From: [Lactobacillus] timonensis
GTDB taxonomy: Bacteria; Bacillota; Bacilli; Lactobacillales; Lactobacillaceae
DNA length: 64,000 nt
Reading direction: 5' to 3'
NCBI RefSeq assembly: GCF_900240275.1
Contig: NZ_LT964761.1
Location: forward strand, 1,451,389-1,515,388
Shown: positions 36,355 to 46,869 of the stretch, piece by piece
How positions within the stretch are numbered: position 1 is the stretch's first letter
Layout of the letters: each line of letters opens with the position of its first letter
The notes under the pieces: generated by a model
The model's database searches: none
What the model was told of the DNA's origin: nothing
The model's input: only the letters and a program-made list of their open reading frames with translations
Made by a program: the position numbers and the translations under genes

Positions 36355-36573
36355 ACGTTCATTAAGAAAATAACTGCAGCAATGACGAGGAATTAACCGG
36401 TGTGCTGACTTCAGCGAGAGTGGGATAGTGAAAGTCACTTGTCAGGTCCGGGTGGGCACCTTACAGCTGCGTTAATTAAGCTGTTCCGTCTTGACGGAAA
36501 AGCAGGGTGGAACCGCGAATATCATTCGTCCCTGTAATCACTGGCGAAGTCTAGTGATTACGGGGATTTTTTT
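36355..36573 (+). promoter_or_regulatory. T-box riboswitch controlling glyQS (specifier GGC, Gly)
   Basis: Leader that senses uncharged tRNA-Gly. AGCGAG and the distal loop GGGATAGTGAAAGTC mark Stem I. The specifier GGC is at 36455-36457 followed by ACCTT. The consensus T-box AGGGTGGAACCGCG is at 36504-36517, with its variable A matching the U73 discriminator of tRNA-Gly. The terminator stem TGTAATCACT/AGTGATTACG with T7 lies at 36531-36573. Confidence 0.95.
36531..36573 (+). terminator. Conditional terminator of the glyQS T-box
   Basis: CCTGTAATCACT (36531-36542) pairs with AGTGATTACGGGG (about 36553-36565), followed by seven T residues. Confidence 0.9.
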
Positions 36574-36589
36574 GAAAGGGAGAGTTAAT

Positions 36590-37582
36590 ATGGCACAAAA
36601 ATTGAGTGTCCAAGACATCATTTTTACGCTTGAACAATATTGGGCAAAACAAGGCTGCATGCTGATGCAGGCCTACGATACTGAAAAGGGAGCCGGCACA
36701 ATGAGCCCGTATACTTTCTTGCGGGCAATAGGTCCAGAACCGTGGAATGCCGCTTACGTTGAGCCTTCTCGGCGTCCGGCAGACGGTCGTTACGGTGAAA
36801 ACCCTAACCGGCTTTACCAACACCACCAGTTCCAAGTAATTATGAAACCCTCCCCGGATAAAATCCAGGATCTCTACCTGGGCAGTCTCAAGGAACTAGG
36901 GATCGACCCGCTGGAACATGACATCCGTTTTGTCGAAGATAACTGGGAAAACCCATCCATGGGTTGTGCCGGTGTTGGTTGGGAAATTTGGCTGGACGGG
37001 ATGGAAATCACCCAGTTCACTTACTTCCAAGTAGTCGGCGAACTGCCAATGAACCCGGTGGCGTCAGAAGTAACTTACGGTTTGGAACGGCTGGCTGAAT
37101 ACATTCAAAACGTTGACTCCGTTTATGACCTGGAATGGGCTGATGGTGTTCTTTATGGTGATATCTTTAAGGAACCCGAGTATGAACACTCCAAGTATGC
37201 CTTCGAGGAAAGCGACCAGGAAATGCTGCTTTCGGCCTTTAACGACTACGAACGTGAAGCAAAACGGCTCATTAAATTGGGATTAGTTCACCCGGCCTAT
37301 GATTACGTCCTCAAGTGCAGCCATACCTTTAACCTCTTGGACGCTCGCGGGGCGGTCTCGGTTACTGAACGTGCCGGCTACTTGCACCGGATTCGAATTA
37401 TGGCTAAGTCGGTAGCAAAGGCGTTTGTCGAAGAGCGACGCAAGCGTGGTTTCCCACTGATTCATGATGAACAACTCCGGCAAAAGACCTTAGCGGAGTA
37501 CACGAAAAAAGCTGAAAAGGCTAAGCAACGCGCAGCAAAGAAAGTGAAGAAAGCACGCAAAGCACAAAAGGGGGAGAAGTAA
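36590..37582 (+). CDS. glyQ: Glycyl-tRNA synthetase alpha subunit
   Basis: Catalytic subunit of the heterotetrameric bacterial Gly[30 protein letters not shown] at the N-terminus (read in two parts: [12 protein letters not shown], then [15 protein letters not shown]) is diagnostic. 330 residues from the ATG at 36590, chosen over an upstream ATG inside the T-box because AAAGGGAGAG precedes it. The last 30 residues are a Lys/Ala-rich helix longer than in many homologues. glyS starts 1 nt after the stop. Confidence 0.98.
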   Translation: MAQKLSVQDIIFTLEQYWAKQGCMLMQAYDTEKGAGTMSPYTFLRAIGPEPWNAAYVEPSRRPADGRYGENPNRLYQHHQFQVIMKPSPDKIQDLYLGSLKELGIDPLEHDIRFVEDNWENPSMGCAGVGWEIWLDGMEITQFTYFQVVGELPMNPVASEVTYGLERLAEYIQNVDSVYDLEWADGVLYGDIFKEPEYEHSKYAFEESDQEMLLSAFNDYEREAKRLIKLGLVHPAYDYVLKCSHTFNLLDARGAVSVTERAGYLHRIRIMAKSVAKAFVEERRKRGFPLIHDEQLRQKTLAEYTKKAEKAKQRAAKKVKKARKAQKGEK

Positions 37583-37583
37583 C

Positions 37584-39662
37584 ATGGCTAACACATATTT
37601 ACTAGAAGTCGGCGTTGAAGAGATGCCAGCGCACGTGGTTACGCCAAGCATCCAGCAACTCCATCAACGGGTAGCTGACTACCTAAAAGATCAACGGATT
37701 GGCTTTGACAACATTAAGGAGTACGCAACACCCCGGCGTTTATCGTTGCTTATTAGCGGACTTGATGCTAAACAACCAGACATTGATGAATCCGTTAAGG
37801 GTCCAGCAAAGAAAATCGCCCAGGATGCCGATGGTAATTGGACTAAGGCAGCGATCGGCTTTAGTCGCGGGCAGGGAGCTTCCGTTGACGATATTGAGTT
37901 CAAAGACGTCAAAGGGACTGCCTACGTCTTCGTTGAAAAGCACATTGAAGGTAAGCCATTAGCTGAAGTATTGAAGGGCCTCCCGGATGTCATCACTTCA
38001 ATGAACTTCCCAACACAGATGAAGTGGGGTTACCATAACCTGCAATTTATTCGTCCAATCCGCTGGCTGGTATCGTTACTCAACGACCAGGTAGTACCGT
38101 TTAAGATCTTAGACGTTGAAGCGGGACGGACAACACGCGGCCACCGCTTCCTGGGTCATGATGTTGACTTAAAAGAAGCAGATGATTATGAAGAGGATCT
38201 CCACCAACAATTTGTCATTGCTGACCAGGACAAGCGCAAGCAAGTAATTAATCAACAAATTGACCAGATTGTTGAAGAACATGACTGGGTCATCGATAAG
38301 GATCCGAACCTGATGGAAGAGGTTAACAATCTGGTTGAGTGGCCAACAGCTTTTGCCGGTTCGTTTGAACAGAAGTACCTTGTTTTGCCAGATGAAGTCC
38401 TGATTACCTCGATGAAGGATAATCAACGTTTCTTCTACCTTCGTGATCACCAGGGCAAGCTACTTCCGTACTTTATTGCGGTCCGTAACGGTAACCGCGA
38501 CTACCTGGACAACGTGATCAAGGGGAACGAACGGGTCCTGGTTCCGCGCCTTGAAGACGCTAAGTTCTTCTTTGAAGAAGACCAAAAAATTTCGATCGCC
38601 GATTACGTTGAACGGCTAAAGCGGGTTAGCTTCCATGATAAGATTGGTTCGATGGCTGAAAAACTAGCACGGGTAACTGTTTTGGCTCAGTTATTTGGTA
38701 AAAAGGTCGGCCTAGACGATCAGCAACTGAATGACCTCAAGCGCGCCAGCCAGATTTATAAGTTTGACCTGACGACCCAGATGGTCGGAGAATTTGCTGA
38801 ATTACAGGGGATCATGGGTGAAATTTATGCCCAGCTGCAGGGTGAACGCCCTACAGTTGCGAAGGCGATTGCGGAAGAATACATGCCAACCAGCGCCGAA
38901 GGGAAACTGCCACAATCACCGGTTGGGACAGTGCTGGCAATTGCCGATAAGTTAGACTCGATTATGAGTTTCTTTGCCGTTGGAATGATACCGAGCGGCT
39001 CCAATGACCCTTACGCTCTGCGGCGTCAGGCCTTTGGAATTGTGCGGATTATCGCTGATCGTCAGTGGCACCTGCCGCTGATGGGGATGGCGGCAGAGTA
39101 TAGTCAGGCGTTAGAAGCTGCTGGAATTGACAACCAATTGGATTTTAGCCGTCATGCTAAAGAAGTTCGCTCATTCTTCTTGGACCGGCTCAAGCAGCTT
39201 TTCCATGAAGAGCACCTTCGTCACGATATCGTTGATGCCGTGTGTGATACTAAGCAAAACGACATTGCAGATGTAATTGAAGCTGCTGCTGCCATTGACC
39301 AACGTAAGGATAACGATCAATTTAAGGAAGCAGTTGAAGCGCTCACCCGGGTTGTCCGCCTGGCAAGGAAGGGGGACCTACCTGCTGACCAGTGGCAGGT
39401 AGACCCGCAACTATTTGAAAACCCGTCTGAAAAGTCATTATGGGATAAAACGACAGAACTCCAGCAGGAATTCAGCGGGCAAACGCTGGATGAACACTTT
39501 GCTGAGTTATTGGCACTCCATGATTTGATTAGCGATTACTTCGAAGAAAACATGATCATGGCTAAGGATGAAGCGGTTAAGCATAACCGTTTATCGCAAT
39601 TAAGTATTATTGCTGCGATGACTAACGAGTTCGGGAATCTTGACGAATTAATTGTCAAGTAG
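37584..39662 (+). CDS. glyS: Glycyl-tRNA synthetase beta subunit
   Basis: tRNA-binding partner of GlyQ with HD-like and anticodon-binding regions; 692 residues, normal length. The N-terminus LLEVGVEEMPAHVV and segments WPTAFAGSFEQKYLVLPDEVL and FFEEDQKISIADYVERLK are typical of GlyS. Directly follows glyQ and shares its T-box control. Confidence 0.98.
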   Translation: MANTYLLEVGVEEMPAHVVTPSIQQLHQRVADYLKDQRIGFDNIKEYATPRRLSLLISGLDAKQPDIDESVKGPAKKIAQDADGNWTKAAIGFSRGQGASVDDIEFKDVKGTAYVFVEKHIEGKPLAEVLKGLPDVITSMNFPTQMKWGYHNLQFIRPIRWLVSLLNDQVVPFKILDVEAGRTTRGHRFLGHDVDLKEADDYEEDLHQQFVIADQDKRKQVINQQIDQIVEEHDWVIDKDPNLMEEVNNLVEWPTAFAGSFEQKYLVLPDEVLITSMKDNQRFFYLRDHQGKLLPYFIAVRNGNRDYLDNVIKGNERVLVPRLEDAKFFFEEDQKISIADYVERLKRVSFHDKIGSMAEKLARVTVLAQLFGKKVGLDDQQLNDLKRASQIYKFDLTTQMVGEFAELQGIMGEIYAQLQGERPTVAKAIAEEYMPTSAEGKLPQSPVGTVLAIADKLDSIMSFFAVGMIPSGSNDPYALRRQAFGIVRIIADRQWHLPLMGMAAEYSQALEAAGIDNQLDFSRHAKEVRSFFLDRLKQLFHEEHLRHDIVDAVCDTKQNDIADVIEAAAAIDQRKDNDQFKEAVEALTRVVRLARKGDLPADQWQVDPQLFENPSEKSLWDKTTELQQEFSGQTLDEHFAELLALHDLISDYFEENMIMAKDEAVKHNRLSQLSIIAAMTNEFGNLDELIVK

Positions 39663-39725
39663 TAAAATAATTAAACGTTGAGTTAATTATAATTGCGTTA
39701 ACTATCTGCAATTAGTGATATTGGA

Positions 39726-39764
39726 CAAAGGTCGCGTTCGAAACAAGAAGGCGACCTTTGTTTG
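39726..39764 (+). terminator. Hairpin between glyS and dnaG
   Basis: Perfect 10-bp stem CAAAGGTCGC (39726-39735) with GCGACCTTTG (39751-39760) followed by TTTG. The short T-run suggests a partial terminator separating glyQS from the dnaG-rpoD operon. Confidence 0.6.
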
Positions 39765-39786
39765 CTGTTGAAAGGGAGGGAGCAAA

Positions 39787-41688
39787 TTGGCCAAAATTTC
39801 GCGAGAACTGATCGACCAGGTCCGTCATTCTGTCGACATTGTTGATGTCATTGGCCAGTACGTTCAGCTTCGTCCTGCTGGGAAGTCCCTGATGGGCTTA
39901 TGTCCCTTTCATGATGAACGAACACCGTCTTTTTCCGTTGATGAAAAAAAGCAGTTATTTTATTGTTTTAGCTGTCATCGTGGTGGAAACGTCTTTCACT
40001 TCCTTGAAGACCTCAAAAATGAGGGCTTTCTCGACGCTCTTCGCGAAGTGGCGGCAATGGCTAACATTGAGCTGCCGGCGGCCGATAAGACGGTTAGCCG
40101 TCAGCAGGTTACTGATCCACAAGCGCAGAGAAAGCAACAGCTAATTGAAGTTCACCAACTGGCAATGAACCTGTATCACCATATTTTGATGAATACTCCA
40201 GCGGGAGAACCTGCGCGTAAATACCTTGCCCGTCGTGGGATGAGTCGGGAACTAATCGAACAGTTTCATATTGGTTTTGCGCCGCAAAAGCATGTCCTTA
40301 AGGCTTTTTTGACTGATAAGAAAGTGGATCCTCAGCTGATGCAGCAGTCAGGTCTCTTTATCAATGGCCAGAATGGATTGAGCGACCGGTTCTCATCGCG
40401 GGTAATGTTCCCGCTACTTGATTCACGTGGTAAACCAGTTGCCTTTGCGGGGCGACTATTGACCAAAAACGCGAACTTGCCGAAATACCTTAACAGTCCT
40501 GAAACCCTGCTTTTCCAAAAAAGTACGACTCTGTTTAACCTTGATCAGGCCAAGTCGGTGGCACGAAAAAGCGGGAAGCTGTACCTCTTTGAAGGATTTA
40601 TGGACGTCATTTCTGCCTTTGGAGCGAACGTTCATAATGGTGTTGCTTCGTTGGGAACCAGCTTGACTGGTGAGCAAGTCGAAATTATTAGCCGGGTCAC
40701 CAATCAGGTTAATATTTGTTATGACGGTGACCGTCCTGGTCAGCAGGCAATTGAACGAGCACTGAAGCTCTTTGAAGACGAGAGTCAGCGTGAATTACAG
40801 CTACGGGTGGTTCAGCTGCCTGCTGGCATTGATCCTGATGAGTATGTCCAGCAATATGGTGGGGAGCAATTTCGTGAGTACCTGCAGAAGAACGAGGAAA
40901 CACCAGCTGAATTCCGTCTACGTTATCTTCGCCAAGGAGTTGACTTAAGCAACCAAAACGACCGGCTCAACTACTTGAATACGGCTTTAACAGTCATTGC
41001 TGAAGTAAATGAACCACTGGCGCGTGATATGTATGTTGGGCAGCTGGCATCTGAGTTTAACCTTGACCGTGCGGCGCTTAACCAACAGTTAGGCGAGCTG
41101 CTTGCCAGCAAACCTCAACGACTTAAACGACTTAATAGACGTCCTTACCAGCGAAAACAGCGGGATGGTCGTCGTCTGACAACGGGCGCAAGTCAGCAGG
41201 TATATCAGCCGAGTGCGCCGGTGGGAGTTAAGCTCACCCGGTTGGAAGTAGCGGAGCAATTGCTGCTGCATACGATGCTTCACGATCCAGAAGCGTGGGC
41301 AACCGTGGTTCGTTACCCAAACTTTCGCTTTGTCACGACCGCCTTTCAGGAAATCTACCAGGTTGCTGCAAAAATCAAGGCGGCCGAACCAGATAAAGAA
41401 CTGACGGTCGACCGGGTAATGGGACGGTTATCGGATCAACGATTAGCTTCCCAGTTATCGGAGATTGAGTCACGACGGGGCGGACAGGTGCTGAATGACC
41501 AGGGAATTACTGACTGTCTGAAGGTAGTTACCCAGCAGCAACCAATTGAAGAGCGGATTAGGCAAAAAAAAGCAGAATTGGCAGAAGCTAGTGCTGTGCA
41601 CAATGATGACTTAGAGAGTAAACTGGTTAATGAACTCATTGACCTCTTTTCTCAGCGAGAAAAACTCAAAACGGAGGAGATTGGCTAG
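39787..41688 (+). CDS. dnaG: DNA primase
   Basis: Makes RNA primers at the replication fork. N-terminal CHC2 zinc finger (CPFH near residue 38, CFSC near 59), TOPRIM polymerase core with [13 protein letters not shown] and [11 protein letters not shown] metal motifs, and a C-terminal DnaB-interacting domain. 633 residues. TTG start at 39787 behind GGGAGGG. rpoD follows after 2 nt: the remnant of the classic macromolecular synthesis operon. Confidence 0.97.
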   Translation: MAKISRELIDQVRHSVDIVDVIGQYVQLRPAGKSLMGLCPFHDERTPSFSVDEKKQLFYCFSCHRGGNVFHFLEDLKNEGFLDALREVAAMANIELPAADKTVSRQQVTDPQAQRKQQLIEVHQLAMNLYHHILMNTPAGEPARKYLARRGMSRELIEQFHIGFAPQKHVLKAFLTDKKVDPQLMQQSGLFINGQNGLSDRFSSRVMFPLLDSRGKPVAFAGRLLTKNANLPKYLNSPETLLFQKSTTLFNLDQAKSVARKSGKLYLFEGFMDVISAFGANVHNGVASLGTSLTGEQVEIISRVTNQVNICYDGDRPGQQAIERALKLFEDESQRELQLRVVQLPAGIDPDEYVQQYGGEQFREYLQKNEETPAEFRLRYLRQGVDLSNQNDRLNYLNTALTVIAEVNEPLARDMYVGQLASEFNLDRAALNQQLGELLASKPQRLKRLNRRPYQRKQRDGRRLTTGASQQVYQPSAPVGVKLTRLEVAEQLLLHTMLHDPEAWATVVRYPNFRFVTTAFQEIYQVAAKIKAAEPDKELTVDRVMGRLSDQRLASQLSEIESRRGGQVLNDQGITDCLKVVTQQQPIEERIRQKKAELAEASAVHNDDLESKLVNELIDLFSQREKLKTEEIG

Positions 41689-41690
41689 AT

Positions 41691-42827
41691 ATGGCAAAGA
41701 AAAAAGAAATCGTAATTTCCAACATGGAGGACTTTGACCAGAAGAAGTATGAAGCCGCCGTCGGTAAGCTGATTCGCAAGTTTAAGAAGCAAAAGCAAAT
41801 CAAGTATGATGATCTGACCAAGGCTCTGGCTGAACCTTTTGAGTTAAATGCCGACGGGATGGACAACTTAATCCAAAACGTCGAAGATGCTGGAATTAGC
41901 GTTGTGGACGACAACGGCGATCCTGACCCACGGGCGTTGAAAGCAACCGAAAAGCTTTCACAAAAGGCTATGAAGGATACCAAGGCACCAACAAATGTGA
42001 AGATTAACGACCCGGTACGGATGTATCTCAAGGAAATCGGGCGGGTTCCTTTGCTAACGGCTGATCAGGAAGTTGAATTAGCGCTACGGATTGAGCAGGG
42101 GGATGAAGAAGCAAAGCAGGAACTAGCTGAAGCTAACTTGCGGCTGGTTGTTTCTATTGCAAAGCGTTACGTTGGTCGTGGCATGCAGTTCTTGGACCTG
42201 ATTCAGGAAGGGAACATGGGACTGATGAAGGCGGTAGAAAAGTTTGACTACCGCAAGGGATTTAAGTTCTCCACTTATGCTACCTGGTGGATTCGTCAGG
42301 CTATTACCCGTGCGATTGCTGACCAAGCCCGGACAATTCGTATTCCGGTTCACATGGTTGAAACCATTAACAAGCTGATCCGAATTCAACGGCAACTTCT
42401 GCAAGATCTCGGCCGGGAACCACTTCCGGAAGAAATTGGCGCGGAAATGGATATGCCAACGAGCAAGGTCCGTGATATTTTGAAAATTGCTCAGGAACCT
42501 GTTTCTCTGGAAACACCGATTGGTGAAGAAGATGACAGTCACTTGGGAGACTTTATTGAGGACCATGATGCCACTAGTCCAGCAGACCATGCTGCTAACG
42601 AAATGATGAAAAAACAGCTGGAAAACGTGCTGGACACGCTAACGGACCGTGAAGAAAACGTTCTGCGTCTCCGGTTCGGTCTTGATGACGGACGGACCCG
42701 GACTCTGGAAGAAGTTGGGAAGGTCTTCGGGGTTACCCGGGAACGGATTCGGCAGATCGAGGCCAAGGCACTCCGGAAGCTTCGCCACCCATCACGTTCG
42801 AAGCAACTGAAGGATTTCTTGGAATAA
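41691..42827 (+). CDS. rpoD: RNA polymerase primary sigma factor SigA
   Basis: Housekeeping sigma-70. Region 1.1 (residues 1-80), 1.2 with [16 protein letters not shown], region 2 with [19 protein letters not shown] and the -10 reader [13 protein letters not shown], region 3, and region 4.2 helix-turn-helix [19 protein letters not shown]. 378 residues, typical for lactobacilli. Translationally coupled to dnaG. Confidence 0.99.
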   Translation: MAKKKEIVISNMEDFDQKKYEAAVGKLIRKFKKQKQIKYDDLTKALAEPFELNADGMDNLIQNVEDAGISVVDDNGDPDPRALKATEKLSQKAMKDTKAPTNVKINDPVRMYLKEIGRVPLLTADQEVELALRIEQGDEEAKQELAEANLRLVVSIAKRYVGRGMQFLDLIQEGNMGLMKAVEKFDYRKGFKFSTYATWWIRQAITRAIADQARTIRIPVHMVETINKLIRIQRQLLQDLGREPLPEEIGAEMDMPTSKVRDILKIAQEPVSLETPIGEEDDSHLGDFIEDHDATSPADHAANEMMKKQLENVLDTLTDREENVLRLRFGLDDGRTRTLEEVGKVFGVTRERIRQIEAKALRKLRHPSRSKQLKDFLE

Positions 42828-42845
42828 AACTAATAATCAAAATCT

Positions 42846-42882
42846 AAAAGGCCGTCGAGATAATTGTTCTCGACGGTCTTTT
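42846..42882. terminator. Bidirectional terminator between rpoD and dapF
   Basis: 15-nt stem AAAAGGCCGTCGAGA (42846-42860) with TCTCGACGGTCTTTT (42868-42882); A and T flanks let it end both convergent transcripts. Confidence 0.85.
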
Positions 42883-42930
42883 GCATTTGTTTTCTAATGA
42901 ATCGCGAGGAGGCGTAGATAAGAGCAGTTT

Positions 42931-43929
42931 TTACTGATGACGTTGAGACACCACAGTTTTAACAAATTGATCGTAATAATCCTGCTCATTAGTCTGATCA
43001 ATTTTAAAATCAGTAGCGGTCAGTTGATCAGACTGCAGCATACTGTCACCGACTGTTAGTTTTGCAGTCACCGTCGCGTTACCAATAAGTTCAACCCAGT
43101 ATCGTTGACGGTCGTGGTGCACAATTGTTTTAACCATCCCGCCCGGATTAAAAACATTGATTGGAGTATCAAAGTGGCCATCCTCAGGGTGGGTAAGGAC
43201 AAAGGCGAGGGAGGTGGCTGACATTCCCGTCCCACAGGCATTAGTAAAGCCCACTCCCCGTTCAAATGTTTGCACAAATAGCTGATTTTCGCCATCAATG
43301 TGCGCAAAGTTGACGTTGACCCCGTCTGGGAAGTAAGGATTATCACCGTTCAGGAATTGCCCGAGTTGACCTAATGTTGGTCCGTCCAGAATATCTTGCG
43401 AAACAAAAGAAATCAGGTGAGGGTTAGGAATTGAGAGTGCCGTAAACTTTAACTGTGGTGCTAATTCCGGGACCGCTGTTTCCAGTAGCCGCTGGTGGCC
43501 AAGGTTGGCGTAAGGCAATGACTCGGGAGTGAAGCTCACTGGTGAAATTTCCACGGCAAATGCTGGTATTCCAGGTGCTAATTCTGGTTGGCGGCGAACG
43601 TGCAGGTCAACATCGCGCGTTTGAACTACAAAGTCATCTTTGCCGTACTTTTCGCTGAGGTAACGGCTGACGGTGCGGAGGCCGTTACCGCACATTGAGG
43701 CCCTGCTACCGTCAGCATTGACGACCTGCATTCGGCCACGCACTCCAGTATGGGTTCCGTGGTCAACAACCAGCAGACCATCGGCACCGCCAAGGATATG
43801 ATTATTTTCGTCGCATAATTGAATAGCTAGCTTGGTCAGCTGGTCATCAGTGAGGGGGCTTGCTAGTTCGTCCTGGTCCAGGATGAAGAACTGATTCATT
43901 GAACCGTGAACCTTTAATAATTCAGCCAT
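42931..43929 (-). CDS. dapF: Diaminopimelate epimerase
   Basis: Converts LL- to meso-diaminopimelate for lysine and peptidoglycan. The two catalytic cysteines are in SMCGNGLRT (about residue 78) and TNACGTGMSA (about 233). 332 residues, some 50 longer than E. coli DapF but usual in lactobacilli. Its start overlaps the lysC stop by one base; both are transcribed leftward as one arm of the lysine divergon. Confidence 0.96.
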   Translation of the reverse strand: MAELLKVHGSMNQFFILDQDELASPLTDDQLTKLAIQLCDENNHILGGADGLLVVDHGTHTGVRGRMQVVNADGSRASMCGNGLRTVSRYLSEKYGKDDFVVQTRDVDLHVRRQPELAPGIPAFAVEISPVSFTPESLPYANLGHQRLLETAVPELAPQLKFTALSIPNPHLISFVSQDILDGPTLGQLGQFLNGDNPYFPDGVNVNFAHIDGENQLFVQTFERGVGFTNACGTGMSATSLAFVLTHPEDGHFDTPINVFNPGGMVKTIVHHDRQRYWVELIGNATVTAKLTVGDSMLQSDQLTATDFKIDQTNEQDYYDQFVKTVVSQRHQ

Positions 43930-45296
43930 TAGTCGTCCTCCTTGTCAAAAAATTCGCGATAGATACTTTGTACTGCCTGATCCGCATCTGCCCGCCGGGT
44001 ACCGATCATGATTGAGATCTGTGATGCTCCCTGGTTAACCATCGTCAGTGAAAGACCATCGTTTGCAACAGCGTTGGCAATCCTTTCCATTGTCCCGACA
44101 CGGTGAACCATCCCTTCACCAACAACCATAATGATGGCATAGTCGTCAATCCACTCCAGCCTGTCGGGATCAATTTCGTATTGAATTTCATTACAGAACT
44201 GGTCAATAACAGCATCGGTCAGCTTGTCACGATCAAAAATAATCGTAATATCGTCAATTCCCGAAGGCATGTGTTCATAAGAAACGCCATACTTAGCAAG
44301 AATCTGCAGGATAGAGAAGGTGAACCCCGACTGCTTGTTCATTAGGTACTTATGCAGGTAGAGGGCTGAAAAATGTTTAGCACTGGCGACACCGGTCACC
44401 ACGTGGGTAGCGGCAAAACCATTTTCCGGGACAATCATTGTCCCTGGTGCCGTTGGGTTATTCGTATTCTTAACGTTGACTGGAATTTGCCCTTCAATTG
44501 CCGGAATTAAGGCTTCGTCGTGGAAAACCGAAAAGCCAGCGTAAGATAGTTCCCGCATTTCTCGGTACGTCATCCGGTGAATTGCCCGCGGATGGTCAAC
44601 AACATGCGGGTTAGTAGAATAGATGGCGTCAACATCGGTAAAGTTTTCATAGATTCGCGCACCGAGGCCCTTTGCGAGCATTGCGCCAGTGATATCGGAA
44701 CCGCCCCGTGAGAAAGTGGCAATGTGGCCGGTAGGGGTAAAGCCAAAGAAACCTGGGAAAATCAAACGTTCATCGTCACTGACGTTGAGGTGGGAAAGAT
44801 TCTTATAAGTAATGGGTGAGATAGTTGCATTATTTGGGGTACCACTAACGACAATCCCAGCCGTAGACGGGTCGACGTACCGGGCCGGTAGTCCGAGGTG
44901 GTTTAAAATCTTGGCCATTAACTGGGCATTGAGTCGTTCACCGTGGGCCTTAAAGGCTGCCATCAAATAGTTACTATCCGGATAATTACCATGTGGCAGG
45001 TTGATCAGCGCTTCCTTGATAGGTGCGAGACCGCTAGCTGGTAAGTTAAAGAAAGCGCCGATCTGCTGATAACGGTGAAAAATGGCAGCAACTGTCTGGT
45101 CGACAGGTTTGTCGGCAATCACCTCGTTTGCGTATTGAATCAGCAAGTCAGTGACTTTGCGGTCAGCGGAATTACGCTTCCCGGGAGCTGAGGTGACCAC
45201 AACCCACCGTTCGGGGTCGGCCTTAATGATGTTGATTGCTTTTGCAAAAGCCTCCCCATCAGCTAGTGAACTGCCGCCAAACTTTACGACCTTCAT
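43929..45296 (-). CDS. lysC: Aspartokinase
   Basis: First step of the aspartate pathway: phosphorylates L-aspartate. N-terminal kinase domain (VKFGGSSLADG, then FSRGGSDITGAMLAKGL) and C-terminal tandem ACT domains (SGFTFSILQILAKYGVSYE; VGTMERIANAVANDGLSL), so feedback inhibition, probably by lysine, is expected. 455 residues, aspartokinase III-like. GGAGGA precedes the ATG on the reverse strand. No lysine riboswitch is seen in the short leader. Confidence 0.96.
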   Translation of the reverse strand: MKVVKFGGSSLADGEAFAKAINIIKADPERWVVVTSAPGKRNSADRKVTDLLIQYANEVIADKPVDQTVAAIFHRYQQIGAFFNLPASGLAPIKEALINLPHGNYPDSNYLMAAFKAHGERLNAQLMAKILNHLGLPARYVDPSTAGIVVSGTPNNATISPITYKNLSHLNVSDDERLIFPGFFGFTPTGHIATFSRGGSDITGAMLAKGLGARIYENFTDVDAIYSTNPHVVDHPRAIHRMTYREMRELSYAGFSVFHDEALIPAIEGQIPVNVKNTNNPTAPGTMIVPENGFAATHVVTGVASAKHFSALYLHKYLMNKQSGFTFSILQILAKYGVSYEHMPSGIDDITIIFDRDKLTDAVIDQFCNEIQYEIDPDRLEWIDDYAIIMVVGEGMVHRVGTMERIANAVANDGLSLTMVNQGASQISIMIGTRRADADQAVQSIYREFFDKEDD

Positions 45297-45356
45297 AAAA
45301 CATCCTCCTTTATTAAGCGGCTCCCAGACGGGACCCGTATATTTAAGTTACTAAGG

Positions 45357-45384
45357 ATTTTATCATTTTTTGAATTGATCGCAA
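45357..45384 (-). promoter_or_regulatory. lysC-dapF promoter
   Basis: On the reverse strand: -35 TTGCGA (45384-45379), 16-nt spacer, -10 TAAAAT (45362-45357). Confidence 0.65.
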
Positions 45385-45444
45385 GCCTAAAATGAGAAAA
45401 TAAACGGGTTAAAACCGCTGAACGTCTAACTAAAATGAGAAAAT
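45357..45444. promoter_or_regulatory. Candidate operator triad of the lysine divergon
   Basis: Three copies of AAAATGAKAAAAT lie between the divergent promoters. Two are identical direct repeats, CTAAAATGAGAAAAT at 45387-45401 and 45430-45444 (43 bp apart, about four helical turns). One is inverted, AAAAATGATAAAAT on the reverse strand at 45370-45357, covering the lysC -10. The first flanks the lysC -35 and the second lies 14 nt upstream of the lysA -35. They probably bind a shared transcription factor; I cannot name it. Confidence 0.55.
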
Positions 45445-45457
45445 CATTAAAAATCTC

Positions 45458-45486
45458 TTGACGTGATCGTGATAAATATTTACACT
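45458..45486 (+). promoter_or_regulatory. lysA operon promoter
   Basis: TTGACG (45458-45463), 17-nt spacer, TACACT (45481-45486). It gives a leader of about 30 nt, too short for a riboswitch. Confidence 0.75.
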
Positions 45487-45522
45487 GATTAGCAATTAAT
45501 GAAGAAAGAAGGGTTGTTGGAA

Positions 45523-46839
45523 ATGAATGCACAGCTGCAACCATCGCAGGTTAACGCTGCTGGGCACATGACAATTGGCGGGGTCGACACCCTGAAATTG
45601 GCAGCTCAGTACCAGACACCGTTGATGGTTTACGACGTTAATCAGATTACTGAACAGGTGGCCAGGTTTAAAAAAGTCTTTGAAGAAAATAACGTTGACT
45701 ACGTTGTCAGTTACGCTAGCAAAGCACTGGCAATCAAAGCAATCTACCAACTGCTCAAACCAGCCGGCGACCACGTTCATGCTGACGTCGTTTCGGCGGG
45801 AGAAATGGAAACCGCGTTTCAAGCGGGTTTTCCGGCTGCGCGTTTAACCTTTCACGGCAACAATAAATCAAAGCAAGAATTAGTGATGGCGGTTGACCAT
45901 CACGTTGGGATGATTGTCCTGGATAACTTTTATGAGATCGATCTTCTGTCAAAAATTCTGCAAGATCATGACGCCACTGCCCGCGTTATGTTGCGGATTA
46001 CTCCGGGAATCAGCGCCCATACTCACCAGTACACGGCGACCGGACAAGTAGACAGTAAGTTCGGCTTTGACCTTGAATCGGGGCAGGCTGACCGGGCACT
46101 TCAAAAAGTTCTCAAGACCCCCCGCATGGACCTGTGCGGTATTCACGCCCACATTGGTTCACAGATTTTTGAACTGAAGGGTTTTGAAATGGCTGCTGAG
46201 AAACTGATGGATGTGATAGATCACTGGCAGCAGGACTTCGGTTATCAGGAGCAGATTATTAATGTCGGCGGAGGATTTGGGATCCGTTACGTCAGTGGTG
46301 ATCATCCCCTCAGGCCGGAAGAGTTTGTTGACGCCATTGTCAAAACAGTTAAAAGAGAGGCTGTTCGACGGCACTTGCCACTCCCGGCAATCTGGATTGA
46401 ACCGGGTCGTTCCATCGTTGGGCCAGCTGGCTACACCCTCTACACGGTGGGTTCGCGCAAAGACATTCCAGGTTTAAAGCCCTACGTGAGTGTTGATGGG
46501 GGAATGGGTGATAACATTCGTCCCGCACTTTACCAGGCCAAGTATGAAACAGTCTTTGCTGAAGATCCGGCGCGAAAAGCAGACGAACACGTGCGACTAG
46601 CTGGTAAGTACTGCGAATCTGGCGACATCCTTGCTGATGATGTGCCGCTACCAAAAACAAAGCCAGGCGATGTCCTAGTGATGCTCGATACTGGAGCCTA
46701 CGGTTACACAATGGCTTCTAATTATAATCGGAATCCACGACCAGCGATTGTCTTTGTTAAGGATGGTCGGTCGCAATTAGTCGTTAAGCGTGAAACACTG
46801 GACGACTTGGTTCACCTTGATCAGTCATATACGTTGTAA
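45523..46839 (+). CDS. lysA: Diaminopimelate decarboxylase
   Basis: PLP enzyme that decarboxylates meso-DAP to L-lysine, the last step. PLP-lysine motif VSYASKALAIKA (about residue 60), glycine loop GGGFGIRY, catalytic CESGDILADD. 438 residues from the ATG at 45523; the in-frame ATG at 45499 has no ribosome site whereas AGAAGGG lies 9 nt before 45523. First gene of the seven-gene rightward arm. Confidence 0.96.
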   Translation: MNAQLQPSQVNAAGHMTIGGVDTLKLAAQYQTPLMVYDVNQITEQVARFKKVFEENNVDYVVSYASKALAIKAIYQLLKPAGDHVHADVVSAGEMETAFQAGFPAARLTFHGNNKSKQELVMAVDHHVGMIVLDNFYEIDLLSKILQDHDATARVMLRITPGISAHTHQYTATGQVDSKFGFDLESGQADRALQKVLKTPRMDLCGIHAHIGSQIFELKGFEMAAEKLMDVIDHWQQDFGYQEQIINVGGGFGIRYVSGDHPLRPEEFVDAIVKTVKREAVRRHLPLPAIWIEPGRSIVGPAGYTLYTVGSRKDIPGLKPYVSVDGGMGDNIRPALYQAKYETVFAEDPARKADEHVRLAGKYCESGDILADDVPLPKTKPGDVLVMLDTGAYGYTMASNYNRNPRPAIVFVKDGRSQLVVKRETLDDLVHLDQSYTL

Positions 46840-46869
46840 GAATCAAAAGAAAGGAAATGGTGAATAATA

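Noticed and set aside
36491-36589. N-terminal extension of glyQ from an upstream ATG
   Set aside because: It runs through the T-box antiterminator and terminator; the proper ribosome site precedes the ATG at 36590.
45297-45522. Lysine riboswitch or T-box in the lysC-lysA intergenic region
   Set aside because: Leaders are too short and none of the conserved elements or a terminator/antiterminator pair is present.
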